A stretch of 64,000 bases of DNA from Flavobacterium petrolei (GCF_003314435.2 NZ_QNVY02000001.1:930001-994000), one strand, 5' to 3'. Positions 25,542 to 34,920 are shown, counted from the stretch's first letter. Numbers and translations are program-made. Notes: a model not told the origin generated them from the letters alone.

Positions 25542-27665
25542 TTAAATGATCATCGTCAACTGAATTCGTTTTCTATCTTCATCGACCTCAGTTACTTTGA
25601 CCTGAACATGTTGGTGCAATTTCACTACTTCATTTACATCACTTACAAATCCTGCTTTGAGTTGTGAGATATGAACCAAGCCACTTTCTTTGACTCCAAT
25701 ATCCACAAAACAACCAAAATTGGTAATGTTATTGACAATTCCAGGCAAAACCATTCCTGTTTTTACATCTTTTATCGTTTTTACATTCGGGTCAAATTCA
25801 AATACTTGAGCTGATTTTCTAGGATCTAATCCTGGTTTTTCGAGCTCTTTGATAATGTCTTTCAATCCCAATAAACCTATTTCTGGAGTAATGTACTTTT
25901 CTGGCTGTATCAAAGCTGTTTTTTCTTTATTAGCAATCAAATCATGCACCGTCAATTTCAAGTCTTTTGCCATTTTCTCTACGATTCCATAGGCTTCAGG
26001 ATGTACTGCTGAATTATCCAACGGGTTTTTAGCATTCGAAATTCGGATAAAAGCAACACCTTGTTGGTAGGCTTTTTCACCCAAACGAGAGACTTTTTTT
26101 AATTGTTTTCGATCTTGAAAAGGGCCATTTTCTGAGCGGTATTGAACTATGTTTTCAGCCAGCTTCTCTCCTATTCCGCTCACATAACTCAGTAAATGTT
26201 TACTCGCCGTATTAATGTTTATTCCAACTGAATTCACGCAACGAATTACTGTATTGTCTAATTCTTCTTTGAGTTTGGTTTGGTCTACATCGTGTTGGTA
26301 TTGGCCTACGCCAATGGCTTTCGGGTCAATTTTTACCAACTCAGCCAAAGGATCACTCAATCGTCTTCCGATAGAAACCGAACCTCGAACCGTCACATCA
26401 TAATTAGGGAATTCGTCTCTGGCAATTTTTGAAGCTGAATACACCGATGCTCCCGCTTCTGAAACGATAAAAACCTGAACCGGCTTATCAAAAGTGATTT
26501 TCTTGATAAAGAATTCGGTTTCTCTCGAAGCCGTTCCATTTCCGATGGAAATTGCATCAATTTTATAGGAATTGACCATCGAACGAATTTTTTTCATCGC
26601 CATCGCTTCCTCTTTTTGAGGCGCATGTGGATAAATGGTTTCGTTATACAATAAATCTCCTTTTTCGTCCAAACAAACAATTTTACATCCGCTTCTAAAT
26701 CCTGGATCAATGGCCAGAATTCGTTTTTCACCCAAAGGCGGTGCTAACAATAATTGTCCCAAATTGTTCGCAAAAACCTGAATAGAATTGGCATCAGCCT
26801 TGGCTTTAGCCTCCTGCAAAGCTTCGTTTGAAATAGCTGGATTCAGCAATCTTTTATACGAATCTTCGATGGCTAATTGAACGTGTGGCGTGGTTTTATT
26901 TTGGCTTTTTAAAACTAATGCATCAATAATATCATACGCTTCATCGATATCAACTTCTACTTTAAACTTGATAAAGCCTTCATTTTCTGCGCGAAGCATC
27001 GCTAATAATCGATGGGAAGGTGCTTTAGTCAACGGTTCTGTCCAATCGAAATATTGACTGAATTTCTGCGCCGCTTCGTCGTCTTTCTTCGTTTTTACTA
27101 CTTTAGTTGTAATCGTTGCTTTGCGTTCGTACAATCGTCGGAGTTGCTTTCGAACATAAATATTTTCATTAATCCATTCAGCAATAATATCTCTGGCGCC
27201 TTGCAATGCTGCATCTTCATTGATGATATTTTCGTTCAAATATTTTGTCGAAATAAAATCGACATCATCATTATTTTGCGCCATAATAATTTTGGCTAGC
27301 GGTTCCAATCCGTTTTCTCGGGCTGTATCAGCTTTAGTTTTTTTCTTCTTTTTAAAAGGCAGATAAAAATCCTCCAATTCCTGTAAATCGAAACTTTGCT
27401 GGATTTTTTTTTCTAATTCTGGGCTAAGTGCATTTTGTTCCTGAATCGATTTTAAAATCGCTTCTTTGCGTTTTACAATCACTTCGTATTCTTTTTGAAA
27501 TTTGGCAATTTGCTCAATAAAAACTTCATCAAGATTACCCGTTTTATCTTTTCGATACCTAGAAATAAACGGAATTGTACAATCTTCCTGTAATAATTGA
27601 ACGGTATTTTGAATGTTAATTGCTGCTGTAGCAACGCCTTTTGATATGAATTGTATATTAGTCAT
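25542..27665 (-). CDS. tex: Tex-family RNA-binding protein with S1 domain
   Basis: 707 residues, slightly shorter than E. coli Tex (YhgF). Order: N-terminal helical region with PFISRYRKDKTGNLDE (33-48), the YqgF/RNase H-like domain with ILAIDPGFRSGCKIVCLD (near 320), helix-hairpin-helix region (SYVSGIGEKLAENIVQYR near 485-502), and a C-terminal S1 domain (MVLPGIVNNITNFGCFVDIG ... ESGLVHISQL, about 635-705). Tex acts on nucleic acid in transcription-related processes; its exact role is unclear. It has a strong terminator at its 3' end. Confidence 0.95.
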   Translation of the reverse strand: MTNIQFISKGVATAAINIQNTVQLLQEDCTIPFISRYRKDKTGNLDEVFIEQIAKFQKEYEVIVKRKEAILKSIQEQNALSPELEKKIQQSFDLQELEDFYLPFKKKKKTKADTARENGLEPLAKIIMAQNNDDVDFISTKYLNENIINEDAALQGARDIIAEWINENIYVRKQLRRLYERKATITTKVVKTKKDDEAAQKFSQYFDWTEPLTKAPSHRLLAMLRAENEGFIKFKVEVDIDEAYDIIDALVLKSQNKTTPHVQLAIEDSYKRLLNPAISNEALQEAKAKADANSIQVFANNLGQLLLAPPLGEKRILAIDPGFRSGCKIVCLDEKGDLLYNETIYPHAPQKEEAMAMKKIRSMVNSYKIDAISIGNGTASRETEFFIKKITFDKPVQVFIVSEAGASVYSASKIARDEFPNYDVTVRGSVSIGRRLSDPLAELVKIDPKAIGVGQYQHDVDQTKLKEELDNTVIRCVNSVGININTASKHLLSYVSGIGEKLAENIVQYRSENGPFQDRKQLKKVSRLGEKAYQQGVAFIRISNAKNPLDNSAVHPEAYGIVEKMAKDLKLTVHDLIANKEKTALIQPEKYITPEIGLLGLKDIIKELEKPGLDPRKSAQVFEFDPNVKTIKDVKTGMVLPGIVNNITNFGCFVDIGVKESGLVHISQLKAGFVSDVNEVVKLHQHVQVKVTEVDEDRKRIQLTMII

Positions 27666-27716
27666 TATGTGTTAATTCTTTTATTAGGATTCTTTATTAT
27701 TATCCTAAATAGGTAT

Positions 27717-28178
27717 TTAAAATTCCGTTTCTTCTTGGTTGCTCTCTTCTAGATATATTGCATTTACTATTTTTAATTGAAGTTCTTCATCATAGTCATT
27801 TTCATAAAGAATCGATGTAATAATTTCTTGTAATAAATTTTTATCAATTCTATTATCAGCGACGTGAACTGCAATGTTTTCCATTTCTCTGATAAAGTAA
27901 CTTACTTTGAAATCAAATCCATTTATCTCTAAAAAATAGGAAGTCAAAACAATAGATGTTCTTTTATTTCCATCTTCAAAGGCATGATTTTTATTTATCG
28001 AATAAAATAAATGACAAACTTTATTTTCAAATTCCGGATAATACCAATCATTTTTAATGTGTTCTAAAACACTGTCAACTAAACCAATATTTATGATTCC
28101 TTTTTTACCTCCACTATTTTCAATAATAAAATCTTGTTCTTTAACGGCATGTGTCATATCAAAATAAAAGTACTCCAT
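27717..28178 (-). CDS. Death-on-curing (Doc/Fic) family toxin-like protein
   Basis: 153 residues. The Fic/Doc core motif HAFEDGNKRTS lies at residues 65-75, with the catalytic His65 and the Doc-style GNKRT in place of GNGR. The N-terminal GIINIGLVDSVLEHIKND is also Doc-like. Doc enzymes phosphorylate EF-Tu, and other Fic enzymes AMPylate targets; which applies is not known. It starts 2 bp after a 349-residue gene with a predicted DNA-binding region, so the pair is a plausible toxin-antitoxin-like operon, but the partner is much larger than the usual Phd antitoxin. Confidence 0.85.
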   Translation of the reverse strand: MEYFYFDMTHAVKEQDFIIENSGGKKGIINIGLVDSVLEHIKNDWYYPEFENKVCHLFYSINKNHAFEDGNKRTSIVLTSYFLEINGFDFKVSYFIREMENIAVHVADNRIDKNLLQEIITSILYENDYDEELQLKIVNAIYLEESNQEETEF

Positions 28179-28180
28179 AA

Positions 28181-29230
28181 CTAGCGGTCTTTTAGTCTTT
28201 TGAACACATCAATATTTTCTTTTAATCTTTCCTCCAATGCTTGACTTTTCTCCCCTAAAAATTTATTGAAATCTTCTGTACTTACTGTACTTACATAATC
28301 TTTTAATTTTTCATGTAAAGCATCTCTAAAAGCCATATCTCTGCTTGCCATCAAGCTTCTTGCTTTTTCTCTTAATGGTTCATAAATTTTATTGGTTAGT
28401 TTTTCGAAATTAGAGAATACTTCATGGGCTTCTGATAAAGAGAATTGTTTTTTATTAAGCTCAAATTGATCTTTTAAAAATTCTGCAAAACCATTTTCAT
28501 AACTTGATATTAAATCTAATACCTCAGAATACATTGTTGCTCTCACACTTTCTTTAGTTTTCAAATCAAGAACTTTACGATACTCTTTAGCGTTTTCTTT
28601 GAAAATACTTTTATATATTTTGTCCGTTAATTGCCCATATTTAAACTTATTGCTTGTAATACATAAATCAACCGCATTAGTAAATTCTTTTCTATAATTT
28701 ATTTCTCTTATAGCGGCAGGGACAAATTCTTCTTCTCTTTGATTAATGAATTTGGTAGAACCTCCCAATTTTTTATTTAATACATCTATTACAACATTTA
28801 ACATAAATGTTCTGACTTCTTTGGCCTTTTCTGAAGTTTGTAATAGCATACCTATGTTAAGTAAAGTTTTAAAAGTAAATACTGATAAACTTGTAGCTCT
28901 TTTTCCAACCAATTCATTGTCATTATCTGGCATTAACTGGCCGACATCAATGTCGGTCAGTTGATTTATGAAGTCTTTAAACATTTTGAGTTTAACCCCT
29001 CTAAAAATTTCATACCCTGCATCTTGTAACTCATGATTGTTATCTTGTAAAATACGTTCAATTGTTCTGGTATCAACTTCATAAAATTTAGCAACCTGAT
29101 TGAGTGTAAATCTGTATTTATTCTCGAAATATATTCCCGTAAAACCTAATTGGTTATATATTTCTTTGATAGCCATATTGTTATTCAGTACATTTTTTCG
29201 GTCTATCTGTGAATTTGTTAAATCTTTCAT
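28181..29230 (-). CDS. Putative DNA-binding partner of the Doc protein
   Basis: 349 residues, all-helical in appearance. Residues about 40-75 (YRFTLNQVAKFYEVDTRTIE, then RILQDNNHELQDAGYEIF) look like a helix-turn-helix followed by a wing, recalling the N-terminus of RhuM- or KilA-N/Rha-type proteins. The middle contains FKTLLNIGMLLQTSEKAKEVR, a segment similar to phage antirepressor N-domains. The C-terminal half is charged and coiled-coil-prone. It is separated from the Doc gene by 2 bp and translated first, as expected of an antitoxin or regulator. I do not know a characterised homologue. A start at residue 19 (MAIKEIYNQLGF) is possible. Confidence 0.6.
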   Translation of the reverse strand: MKDLTNSQIDRKNVLNNNMAIKEIYNQLGFTGIYFENKYRFTLNQVAKFYEVDTRTIERILQDNNHELQDAGYEIFRGVKLKMFKDFINQLTDIDVGQLMPDNDNELVGKRATSLSVFTFKTLLNIGMLLQTSEKAKEVRTFMLNVVIDVLNKKLGGSTKFINQREEEFVPAAIREINYRKEFTNAVDLCITSNKFKYGQLTDKIYKSIFKENAKEYRKVLDLKTKESVRATMYSEVLDLISSYENGFAEFLKDQFELNKKQFSLSEAHEVFSNFEKLTNKIYEPLREKARSLMASRDMAFRDALHEKLKDYVSTVSTEDFNKFLGEKSQALEERLKENIDVFKRLKDR

Positions 29231-29375
29231 TTCAAATATTTTAAATAATATCTCTTATTAATAAGCCATATGACAATAGCAATTTACTTCAACAATCCTC
29301 GTTTTTAACAAATTAGATTCTATTTCTTCTAAATTAGCATCATTATTTTGTTAGTTTTTATACATGCTAAAGTAC

Positions 29376-29383
29376 TACCTTTG
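29376..29383 (+). promoter_or_regulatory. -7 element upstream of DUF1294 gene
   Basis: TACCTTTG, 18 bp before the ATG at 29402. It lies inside a longer reading from TTG 29348 and so supports the shorter start. Confidence 0.55.
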
Positions 29384-29401
29384 AGTCAAAACTCCTTATT
29401 T

Positions 29402-29680
29402 ATGTCTTTTTTATTCTGGTATTTTCCACTTATTAATTTAGTTGCTTTTTCAATAATAGGAGTTGACAAACGGCTGGCCATTCAGCAAAAAAGGCGCATT
29501 TCTGAACGTAATTTATTGCTTACAAGTATTCTGGGCGGAACAATTGGTTCCGGGTTAGCCATGCTTTTCTTTAGACATAAAACCTCAAAAGAAAGCTTCC
29601 TTTTGAGGTTTTACGGAATTATAGTAATCCAAATTTTAATCCTTTTGGTACTTTTTTATTCTGGAATAATAGAGTACTAA
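29402..29680 (+). CDS. DUF1294 family membrane protein
   Basis: 92 residues from ATG at 29402. Three hydrophobic segments, and between them the family signature GVDKRLAIQQKRRISERNLL, then GGTIGSGLAMLFFRHKTSKESF with the conserved RHKT. Function unknown; other family members are small inner-membrane proteins, some fused to a cold-shock domain. The promoter box at 29376-29383 lies within the 5' extension, which rules against the TTG start at 29348. It overlaps the convergent rpiB stop by 4 bp. Confidence 0.85.
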   Translation: MSFLFWYFPLINLVAFSIIGVDKRLAIQQKRRISERNLLLTSILGGTIGSGLAMLFFRHKTSKESFLLRFYGIIVIQILILLVLFYSGIIEY

Positions 29681-30105
29681 CAAGAAATTTTATCTACTCT
29701 ATTTTGGTGTCTTCCACCTTCAAATTCAGTGTTTAAAAATACTTCTACCATTTCTACTGCTTGTGGAATCGAAGTAAAACGAGCAGGAATACTAATAATG
29801 TTCGCATCATTATGCTGACGTGCCAAAACTGCAATTTCTTTCATCCAGCATAAAGCCGCACGAACTTTAGATTGTTTATTCGCCGTCATTGAAATTCCGT
29901 TTCCGCTTCCGCAAATAATAATTCCAAAATCAGCTTTTCCTTCAGAAACATCTGTGGCAACAGGACGTCCAAAATCAGGATAATCCACGCTTCCTGCTGA
30001 ATCGGTTCCGTAATTCGTTACTTCATGTCCTTTTGCTTGCAGCATTTCAACAATTGCTTTTTTGTAATCCGGTCCTGCGTGATCGTTTCCTATGGAGATT
30101 TTCAT
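29677..30105 (-). CDS. rpiB: Ribose 5-phosphate isomerase B
   Basis: 142 residues, usual length. It interconverts ribose 5-phosphate and ribulose 5-phosphate in the pentose phosphate pathway. Signatures: GNDHAGPDYK at 5-14 with the active-site His, DYPDFGRPVA (41-50) and IICGSGNGISMTANK (near 63-77), with Cys as catalytic base in the ICGSGNG loop. It is the last minus-strand gene before the candidate replication origin. A TAAATTTG box lies 26 bp upstream of the ATG. Confidence 0.95.
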   Translation of the reverse strand: MKISIGNDHAGPDYKKAIVEMLQAKGHEVTNYGTDSAGSVDYPDFGRPVATDVSEGKADFGIIICGSGNGISMTANKQSKVRAALCWMKEIAVLARQHNDANIISIPARFTSIPQAVEMVEVFLNTEFEGGRHQNRVDKISC

Positions 30106-30130
30106 ATTATATGTATTAAGTTGTGTGCTG

Positions 30131-30138
30131 CAAATTTA
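30131..30138 (-). promoter_or_regulatory. -7 element of rpiB
   Basis: Minus strand TAAATTTG, 25 bp before the ATG at 30105; no obvious -33 box. Confidence 0.45.
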
Positions 30139-30239
30139 AATAAAGTAATCTATTCTGATGAATTAATTAAGGCTTCTTTATTTGATAATTTCAATTCAAA
30201 TGCCTCATCAAAACTACATACAAGAATTCATATTGTAAC

Positions 30240-30830
30240 TATCAGATTATGATTTATTTAGCAGTTATCAACAATTCTTTTAAATGTATAATTAGCTGTA
30301 AATCAGTGAAAAATTTATATTATAAATGTTAAAAATTTGCATTGTTAATAGCAAAACGCAATTGCTTGATATTCAGTTAACTTTAAATTAACACACTATG
30401 TTCATAACTTTGGATAGAAAATAAGAACTATTTTTTGGTTGTATCGAAAAAAAAAGTAATCCAAAACCCAGTTTTTAAATCCTAATTTAGTTTGATGAAT
30501 TTTTAGAATAGTTATCAATATTAAAAAGTAGGTTATCAACAAAAAACGGTAGTGTGAGTTATTTACAAAACCAATAGTTTTTCTGTTATCAACCATTGTT
30601 AATTAAAATCTAAAAACACTTTAAAACTAATACTTTATCCTAAAATAAGTATGTTGATAACTCCCAATAACATCCTAAAACTTGATTTCAATGCATTTTA
30701 AAATAAATTTATTGCCACTATTAACAAGCTATAATAACAACCAAGAAAGATTTTAAATTTAAATTTTCTTTTTGTTTATTTAAATATATGTTGACAACTT
30801 TCAAAAAATTCAAACTCAAAAAATTGATTT
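30240..30830. other. Candidate chromosomal replication origin (oriC)
   Basis: Gene-free, very AT-rich stretch between rpiB and a DUF2007 gene. DnaA-box-like 9-mers: TTATCAACA at 30265-30273 and 30533-30541 (plus) and 30652-30660 (minus); TTATCAACC at 30586-30594; TTATCAATA at 30512-30520; TTGTCAACA on the minus strand at 30789-30797. An unusually AT-rich part (30690-30785, for example ATTTTAAATTTAAATTTTC) could be the unwinding element. Gene direction flips across the site and parS-type sites lie 15 kb to the right. No dnaA gene is in the window. Identification is inferred, without a skew calculation. Confidence 0.6.
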
Positions 30831-30846
30831 TAGATTGATTTCAGTT

Positions 30847-31080
30847 TCAAACAATTTTCAATTTGTTGTTCAAGTTGTCTAACAGTTCCTGAACTTTTTC
30901 AAAATCGTTGAAATGAATTTTGAGTTTGATTCCACCGTAGGCGAAACTGCCAAAAGGATCGATGGAAACCAATGTTTCGTTTTCAAAAAAATAGTTAATC
31001 TCTTCCTGCTCCAGCAAATGCTTTATAACTACAATTTCATGGGAATAATTGAAAATTGCAATGGTTTGAAATTCTTCCAT
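30847..31080 (-). CDS. DUF2007 domain protein (putative signal-transducing protein)
   Basis: 77 residues. The pattern FQTIAIFNYSHEIVVIKHLL followed by INYFFENETLVSIDPFGSFA and GGIKLKIHFNDFEKVQELL is that of DUF2007, a small ferredoxin-like fold with similarity to PII-type and ACT-like signalling domains. It is soluble, with no catalytic motif. It borders the candidate origin and is divergent from rnr. Function unknown. Confidence 0.82.
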   Translation of the reverse strand: MEEFQTIAIFNYSHEIVVIKHLLEQEEINYFFENETLVSIDPFGSFAYGGIKLKIHFNDFEKVQELLDNLNNKLKIV

Positions 31081-31199
31081 TTTTGATACTTTTTATAAAG
31101 ATACAACTATTCTGTAAAGTTATATTTTCTTTAAAACTGTGCACTCTGTACTGATAACAGTTTAGTATTTTGTAATTTTAGACTTTTAAGAACAGATTT

Positions 31200-33389
31200 A
31201 TGAGTAAAAGATTAAGAAAGCCGATAAAAAAAGGGAAAGATTTCTCTGAAAAAATTATAAAAATATTATCGCAAAGTGCTAATAAAGCATTCAACTACAA
31301 ACAAATAGGAGCAAAGCTAGAGCTTGACGATACCGAAAGCAGAAATCAAATTATCAAAGATTTGAAGATTCTGGCTTCGCAAAATAAAATTATAGAGTCA
31401 GAACCAGGTAAATACTTAGTGAAAGCTGAAAGTAAAGAGTATTACGAAGGTAAGATAGACATGACAGGACGTAAAACAGCTTATTTTGTTTGTCCTGATA
31501 TGGAAGAAGATGTCTTTATTCCTACAAATAACCTAAACCACGCTTTAGACAAAGATATTGTCAAGGTTTATGTTTACAATCGTAGAAAAGGAAAAAGACC
31601 AGAAGGTGAAGTAATTGAAGTCCTTGAAAGACATAAAACTGATTTTGTTGGTGTTATTGACATTCAAGCTAATTTTGCTTTTGTTTCTACAGCAAATCCA
31701 AAAATGTACACTGATATTTTTATTCCAAAGGATAAAATAGGCGAGGCGGAGCAGGGTGATGTAGTTTTGGTTCATATCGAAGATTGGCCAGCCAGAGCTG
31801 ATAGTCCTTTTGGTTCTGTAATAAAAGTTTTAGGGAAACCAGGAGAGCACGATACAGAAATTCATGCAATTCTTGCTGAATACGGTTTGCCATCAGAATT
31901 TCCTATTGAAGTGGAAACGTTTGCACAAAAAATTGATACTTCGATAGAAGAAGATGAAATTGCCAAACGTCGCGACATGCGAGATACGTTGACTTTTACC
32001 ATTGATCCAAAAGATGCGAAGGATTTTGATGATGCACTTTCATTCAAAAAACTAGAAAATGGTAATTACGAAATTGGTATTCACATTGCCGATGTTTCGC
32101 ATTATCTTCAAGAAGGAACAATCCTGGATGATGAAGCGTATCAAAGAGCAACTTCGGTTTATTTAGTGGATAGAGTAGTGCCAATGTTGCCCGAAGTTTT
32201 ATCCAATTTTGCGTGTTCATTACGTCCAAATGAAGAAAAATATACGTTTTCGGCCATATTCGAAATAACTGAAACATCTCAAGTAGTGAATCAATGGTTT
32301 GGAAGAACAGTAATTTATTCTGATCAGCGTTTTGCTTACGAAGAAGCGCAATATATCATAGAAACCAAAGATGATGTGATTCCAGAAGAAATTTCGATTA
32401 CAGGAAGTTCCTATCAAGTTTCAGCAGCAATTGTTGCTGCGACGCTAAAAATGGATGAATTAGCTAAAATTCTTAGAAAAAGAAGAATGGCTGAAGGAGC
32501 GATTTCTTTTGATAAAGTAGAAGTGAAGTTCAATTTAGATGAAGCCGGCGAACCTCAAGGCGTTTATTTTAAAGTTTCGAAAGATGCTAATCATCTGATT
32601 GAAGAATTCATGCTTTTGGCCAATAGAAAAGTAGCGGAGTACATTGGAAAACAAAAAAAGACGTTCATTTATAGAATTCACGATGAGCCAAATGAGGATA
32701 AACTTTTTGCGATGCAAGCTGTTATTGCCAAGTTCGGACATAAAATTGATTTTAAACAAGGTTCTATTTCACAAGCTTTGAATAAATTAATGGAAGATGT
32801 AAATGGTAAAAAAGAACAGAATTTAATTGATACGCTTGCGATTAGAAGTATGAGTAAAGCCAAATATTCTACGGATAACATAGGACATTACGGTTTAGCT
32901 TTTGATTATTATTCGCATTTTACCTCACCAATTCGTCGTTATCCCGATGTAATGGTGCATCGATTGTTGCAGCATTATCTGGATGGAGGAAAATCTGTTG
33001 ATGAAGAAACATATGAAACAAAATGTTTGCATTCGTCAACAATGGAAGGTTTGGCAACCAATGCAGAACGTGATTCTATCAAATATATGCAGGTAAAATA
33101 CATGCAAGATCATCAGGATGAGGAATTTTTGGGAGTTATTTCTGGTGTGACAGAGTGGGGAATTTATGTTGAAATCATCGAGAATAAATGTGAAGGAATG
33201 TGTAGAATCAGAGATATAAAAGATGATTATTACACTTTTGACGAAAAACAATATGCACTAACCGGCGCAACTTCTGGTAAATTATTACAATTAGGAGACG
33301 AAATTTACGTTAAAGTAAAAAATGCCGATTTAGTTAAAAAACAACTGGATTTTAATTTTTTAAGAAGAATTGAAGAACCTTTAAAATAA
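31200..33389 (+). CDS. rnr: Ribonuclease R
   Basis: 729 residues. 3'-5' exoribonuclease that degrades structured RNA. Order: N-terminal helix-turn-helix (about 15-65), two cold-shock OB domains (75-235), RNB catalytic domain from about 255 with TIDPKDAKDFDDALS (the metal-binding Asp cluster) and HFTSPIRRYPDVMVHRLL near 577-594, then a C-terminal S1 domain (EFLGVISGVTEWGIYVEI, about 640-715). First plus-strand gene right of the candidate origin, with the GIN-domain gene 7 bp behind it. Confidence 0.96.
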   Translation: MSKRLRKPIKKGKDFSEKIIKILSQSANKAFNYKQIGAKLELDDTESRNQIIKDLKILASQNKIIESEPGKYLVKAESKEYYEGKIDMTGRKTAYFVCPDMEEDVFIPTNNLNHALDKDIVKVYVYNRRKGKRPEGEVIEVLERHKTDFVGVIDIQANFAFVSTANPKMYTDIFIPKDKIGEAEQGDVVLVHIEDWPARADSPFGSVIKVLGKPGEHDTEIHAILAEYGLPSEFPIEVETFAQKIDTSIEEDEIAKRRDMRDTLTFTIDPKDAKDFDDALSFKKLENGNYEIGIHIADVSHYLQEGTILDDEAYQRATSVYLVDRVVPMLPEVLSNFACSLRPNEEKYTFSAIFEITETSQVVNQWFGRTVIYSDQRFAYEEAQYIIETKDDVIPEEISITGSSYQVSAAIVAATLKMDELAKILRKRRMAEGAISFDKVEVKFNLDEAGEPQGVYFKVSKDANHLIEEFMLLANRKVAEYIGKQKKTFIYRIHDEPNEDKLFAMQAVIAKFGHKIDFKQGSISQALNKLMEDVNGKKEQNLIDTLAIRSMSKAKYSTDNIGHYGLAFDYYSHFTSPIRRYPDVMVHRLLQHYLDGGKSVDEETYETKCLHSSTMEGLATNAERDSIKYMQVKYMQDHQDEEFLGVISGVTEWGIYVEIIENKCEGMCRIRDIKDDYYTFDEKQYALTGATSGKLLQLGDEIYVKVKNADLVKKQLDFNFLRRIEEPLK

Positions 33390-33396
33390 AAAAAAA

Positions 33397-34065
33397 ATGA
33401 AAAGATTAGTGATTATTGCTTTTGTATTTTTAAGTCAATTTACAAACTCTCAAGTAACCAGAAACTTAGGAGATTTTGATGAAGTTAAAGTTTTTGATAA
33501 AATCAATGTCAAATTAATTGAAGCTTCAGAAAACAAAATTGTAGTAACCGGAGCACGCGCTGACGAAGTGGAAACGGTTAATAAAAATGGAGAATTAAAA
33601 ATCAGAATGCCATTTCCTCAATTATTATCCGGAGATGATATTATTGTTAAACTATATTTTAAAAACCTGGAAAGCATTGCAGTCAGTGAGGGAAGTTATG
33701 TTTCAAGCGAAAAAGATTTCAAACAAACAAGCTTAGATTTGAATGCAAAATCTGGAGGAGAAATAAAATTAGAAATAGATGTTGACAAAGTAAACATCAA
33801 AGCGAATGCCGGTGGAATAGTTACTTTATCAGGAAAAGCGAAAAATCAAGATGTTGTAATTACCTCGGGCGGAATTTTAAATGCTAAGGATTTAGAGACT
33901 TCACAAACTACAATAAGCGTTGCTGCTGGCGGAAAATCTGAAATTCATGCTTCTACATTAGTTGATGCAAAAGTTCGTGCTGGTGGCTCTATATTTATCT
34001 ACGGTAAACCTAAACAAATTAACAAGGAAGTATTCATTGGCGGTACGATTTTAGAAAAAAATTAG
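33397..34065 (+). CDS. GIN domain (DUF2807) exported protein
   Basis: 222 residues. Signal peptide at 1-19 (ends TNSQ). The rest is a right-handed beta-helix-like DUF2807/GIN domain: FDEVKVFDKINVKLIEASEN, IVKLYFKNLESIAVSEGSYV, then repeated short strands with Gly turns (ANAGGIVTLSGKAKN, TSGGILNAKDLE, AAGGKSEIHAST, RAGGSIFIYGKP). The family is suggested to be an adhesin or structural envelope protein. It lies 7 bp after rnr, probably co-transcribed. Location is periplasm or cell surface; exact role unknown. Confidence 0.88.
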   Translation: MKRLVIIAFVFLSQFTNSQVTRNLGDFDEVKVFDKINVKLIEASENKIVVTGARADEVETVNKNGELKIRMPFPQLLSGDDIIVKLYFKNLESIAVSEGSYVSSEKDFKQTSLDLNAKSGGEIKLEIDVDKVNIKANAGGIVTLSGKAKNQDVVITSGGILNAKDLETSQTTISVAAGGKSEIHASTLVDAKVRAGGSIFIYGKPKQINKEVFIGGTILEKN

Positions 34066-34106
34066 TACTTTGGTTTAGATTTTAGCGTAATAAATTTAAA
34101 TTTTTA

Positions 34107-34781
34107 ATGATAAACGACATTTTAGCTGGTATTCCGTGGGGAATTTTCTTGAGTTTTATGATTGGTCCTGTTTTTTTTATTTTACTGGAAACAAGTATTA
34201 TAAAAGGATTTAGAGCGGCTTTAGTATTTGATTTAGGAGTTATTTTAGGGGATATTGTTTTTATTGGAATTGCATATTTAGGAAGTTACCGATTGATTCA
34301 AAGTTTAAAAGATCAACCGGCTCTTTTTATTTTCGGTGGAGTATTAATGTTAGCTTATGGTATAATTTCTTTCATACAGTTAAAAAAAGAACAGAAAATC
34401 AATACGGACATTATCGACAAGGAAATTGTCAAAAAAAACTATATAAGCCTTTTCATAAAAGGTTTTTTGTTGAATATTATCAATATTGGTGTATTGGGTT
34501 TTTGGCTGGCAATCATTATTTCTGTTGGACCAAAACTAGAAATGCAAACACCTAGAATGATTACTTTTTTTATTGCAGTTATTGGAACTTATTTGTTTGT
34601 AGATTGTATCAAAATTCTTTTAGCGAAGCAATTAAAAACAAAACTAACACCAGTAAATATTCTAAAAATTAAAAAAGGAATCAGTATTGTAATGATGGTT
34701 TTTGGGATGGTTTTAATCACTCAAGGTTGGTTCCCAGAAGAAAAAGAAATGGTAAAAAAAGCATTTGAAAAGATTGAATAA
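34107..34781 (+). CDS. LysE/RhtB family amino-acid exporter
   Basis: 224 residues with six predicted membrane helices, the usual LysE/RhtB size. The N-terminal GIFLSFMIGPVFFILLETSI carries the conserved GPxxxxxxxxs-type motif, followed by GFRAALVFDLGVILGDIVFI. Probable inner-membrane efflux of an amino acid or derivative; substrate unknown. It lies 41 bp after the GIN gene and ends with a terminator hairpin. Confidence 0.85.
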   Translation: MINDILAGIPWGIFLSFMIGPVFFILLETSIIKGFRAALVFDLGVILGDIVFIGIAYLGSYRLIQSLKDQPALFIFGGVLMLAYGIISFIQLKKEQKINTDIIDKEIVKKNYISLFIKGFLLNIINIGVLGFWLAIIISVGPKLEMQTPRMITFFIAVIGTYLFVDCIKILLAKQLKTKLTPVNILKIKKGISIVMMVFGMVLITQGWFPEEKEMVKKAFEKIE

Positions 34782-34812
34782 ATCTAGTTTTTAATTTTTA
34801 TAAAATAGAAAA

Positions 34813-34844
34813 GGCCTTGACTCTAAATTAATTAGATTCAGGGC
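34813..34844 (+). terminator. Terminator of the LysE-type gene
   Basis: Imperfect 13-14 bp stem GGCCTTGACTCTAA / TTAGATTCAGGGCT around a short loop, followed by seven Ts. It ends the rnr-GIN-LysE group. Confidence 0.75.
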
Positions 34845-34920
34845 TTTTTTTATTTAAACATGTAAGTCATTTAAGTTTTTTAAACCATTAAGAATTTAAT
34901 CTAATTAAGACTTAACACTT

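Noticed and set aside
29348..29401. Longer DUF1294 start at TTG 29348
   Set aside because: The TACCTTTG promoter element lies inside this extension and the added residues are not family-like.
30402..30596. 64-residue minus-strand reading frame in the candidate origin
   Set aside because: Composition follows the AT-rich DNA, there is no family signature and it covers several DnaA-box-like sites.
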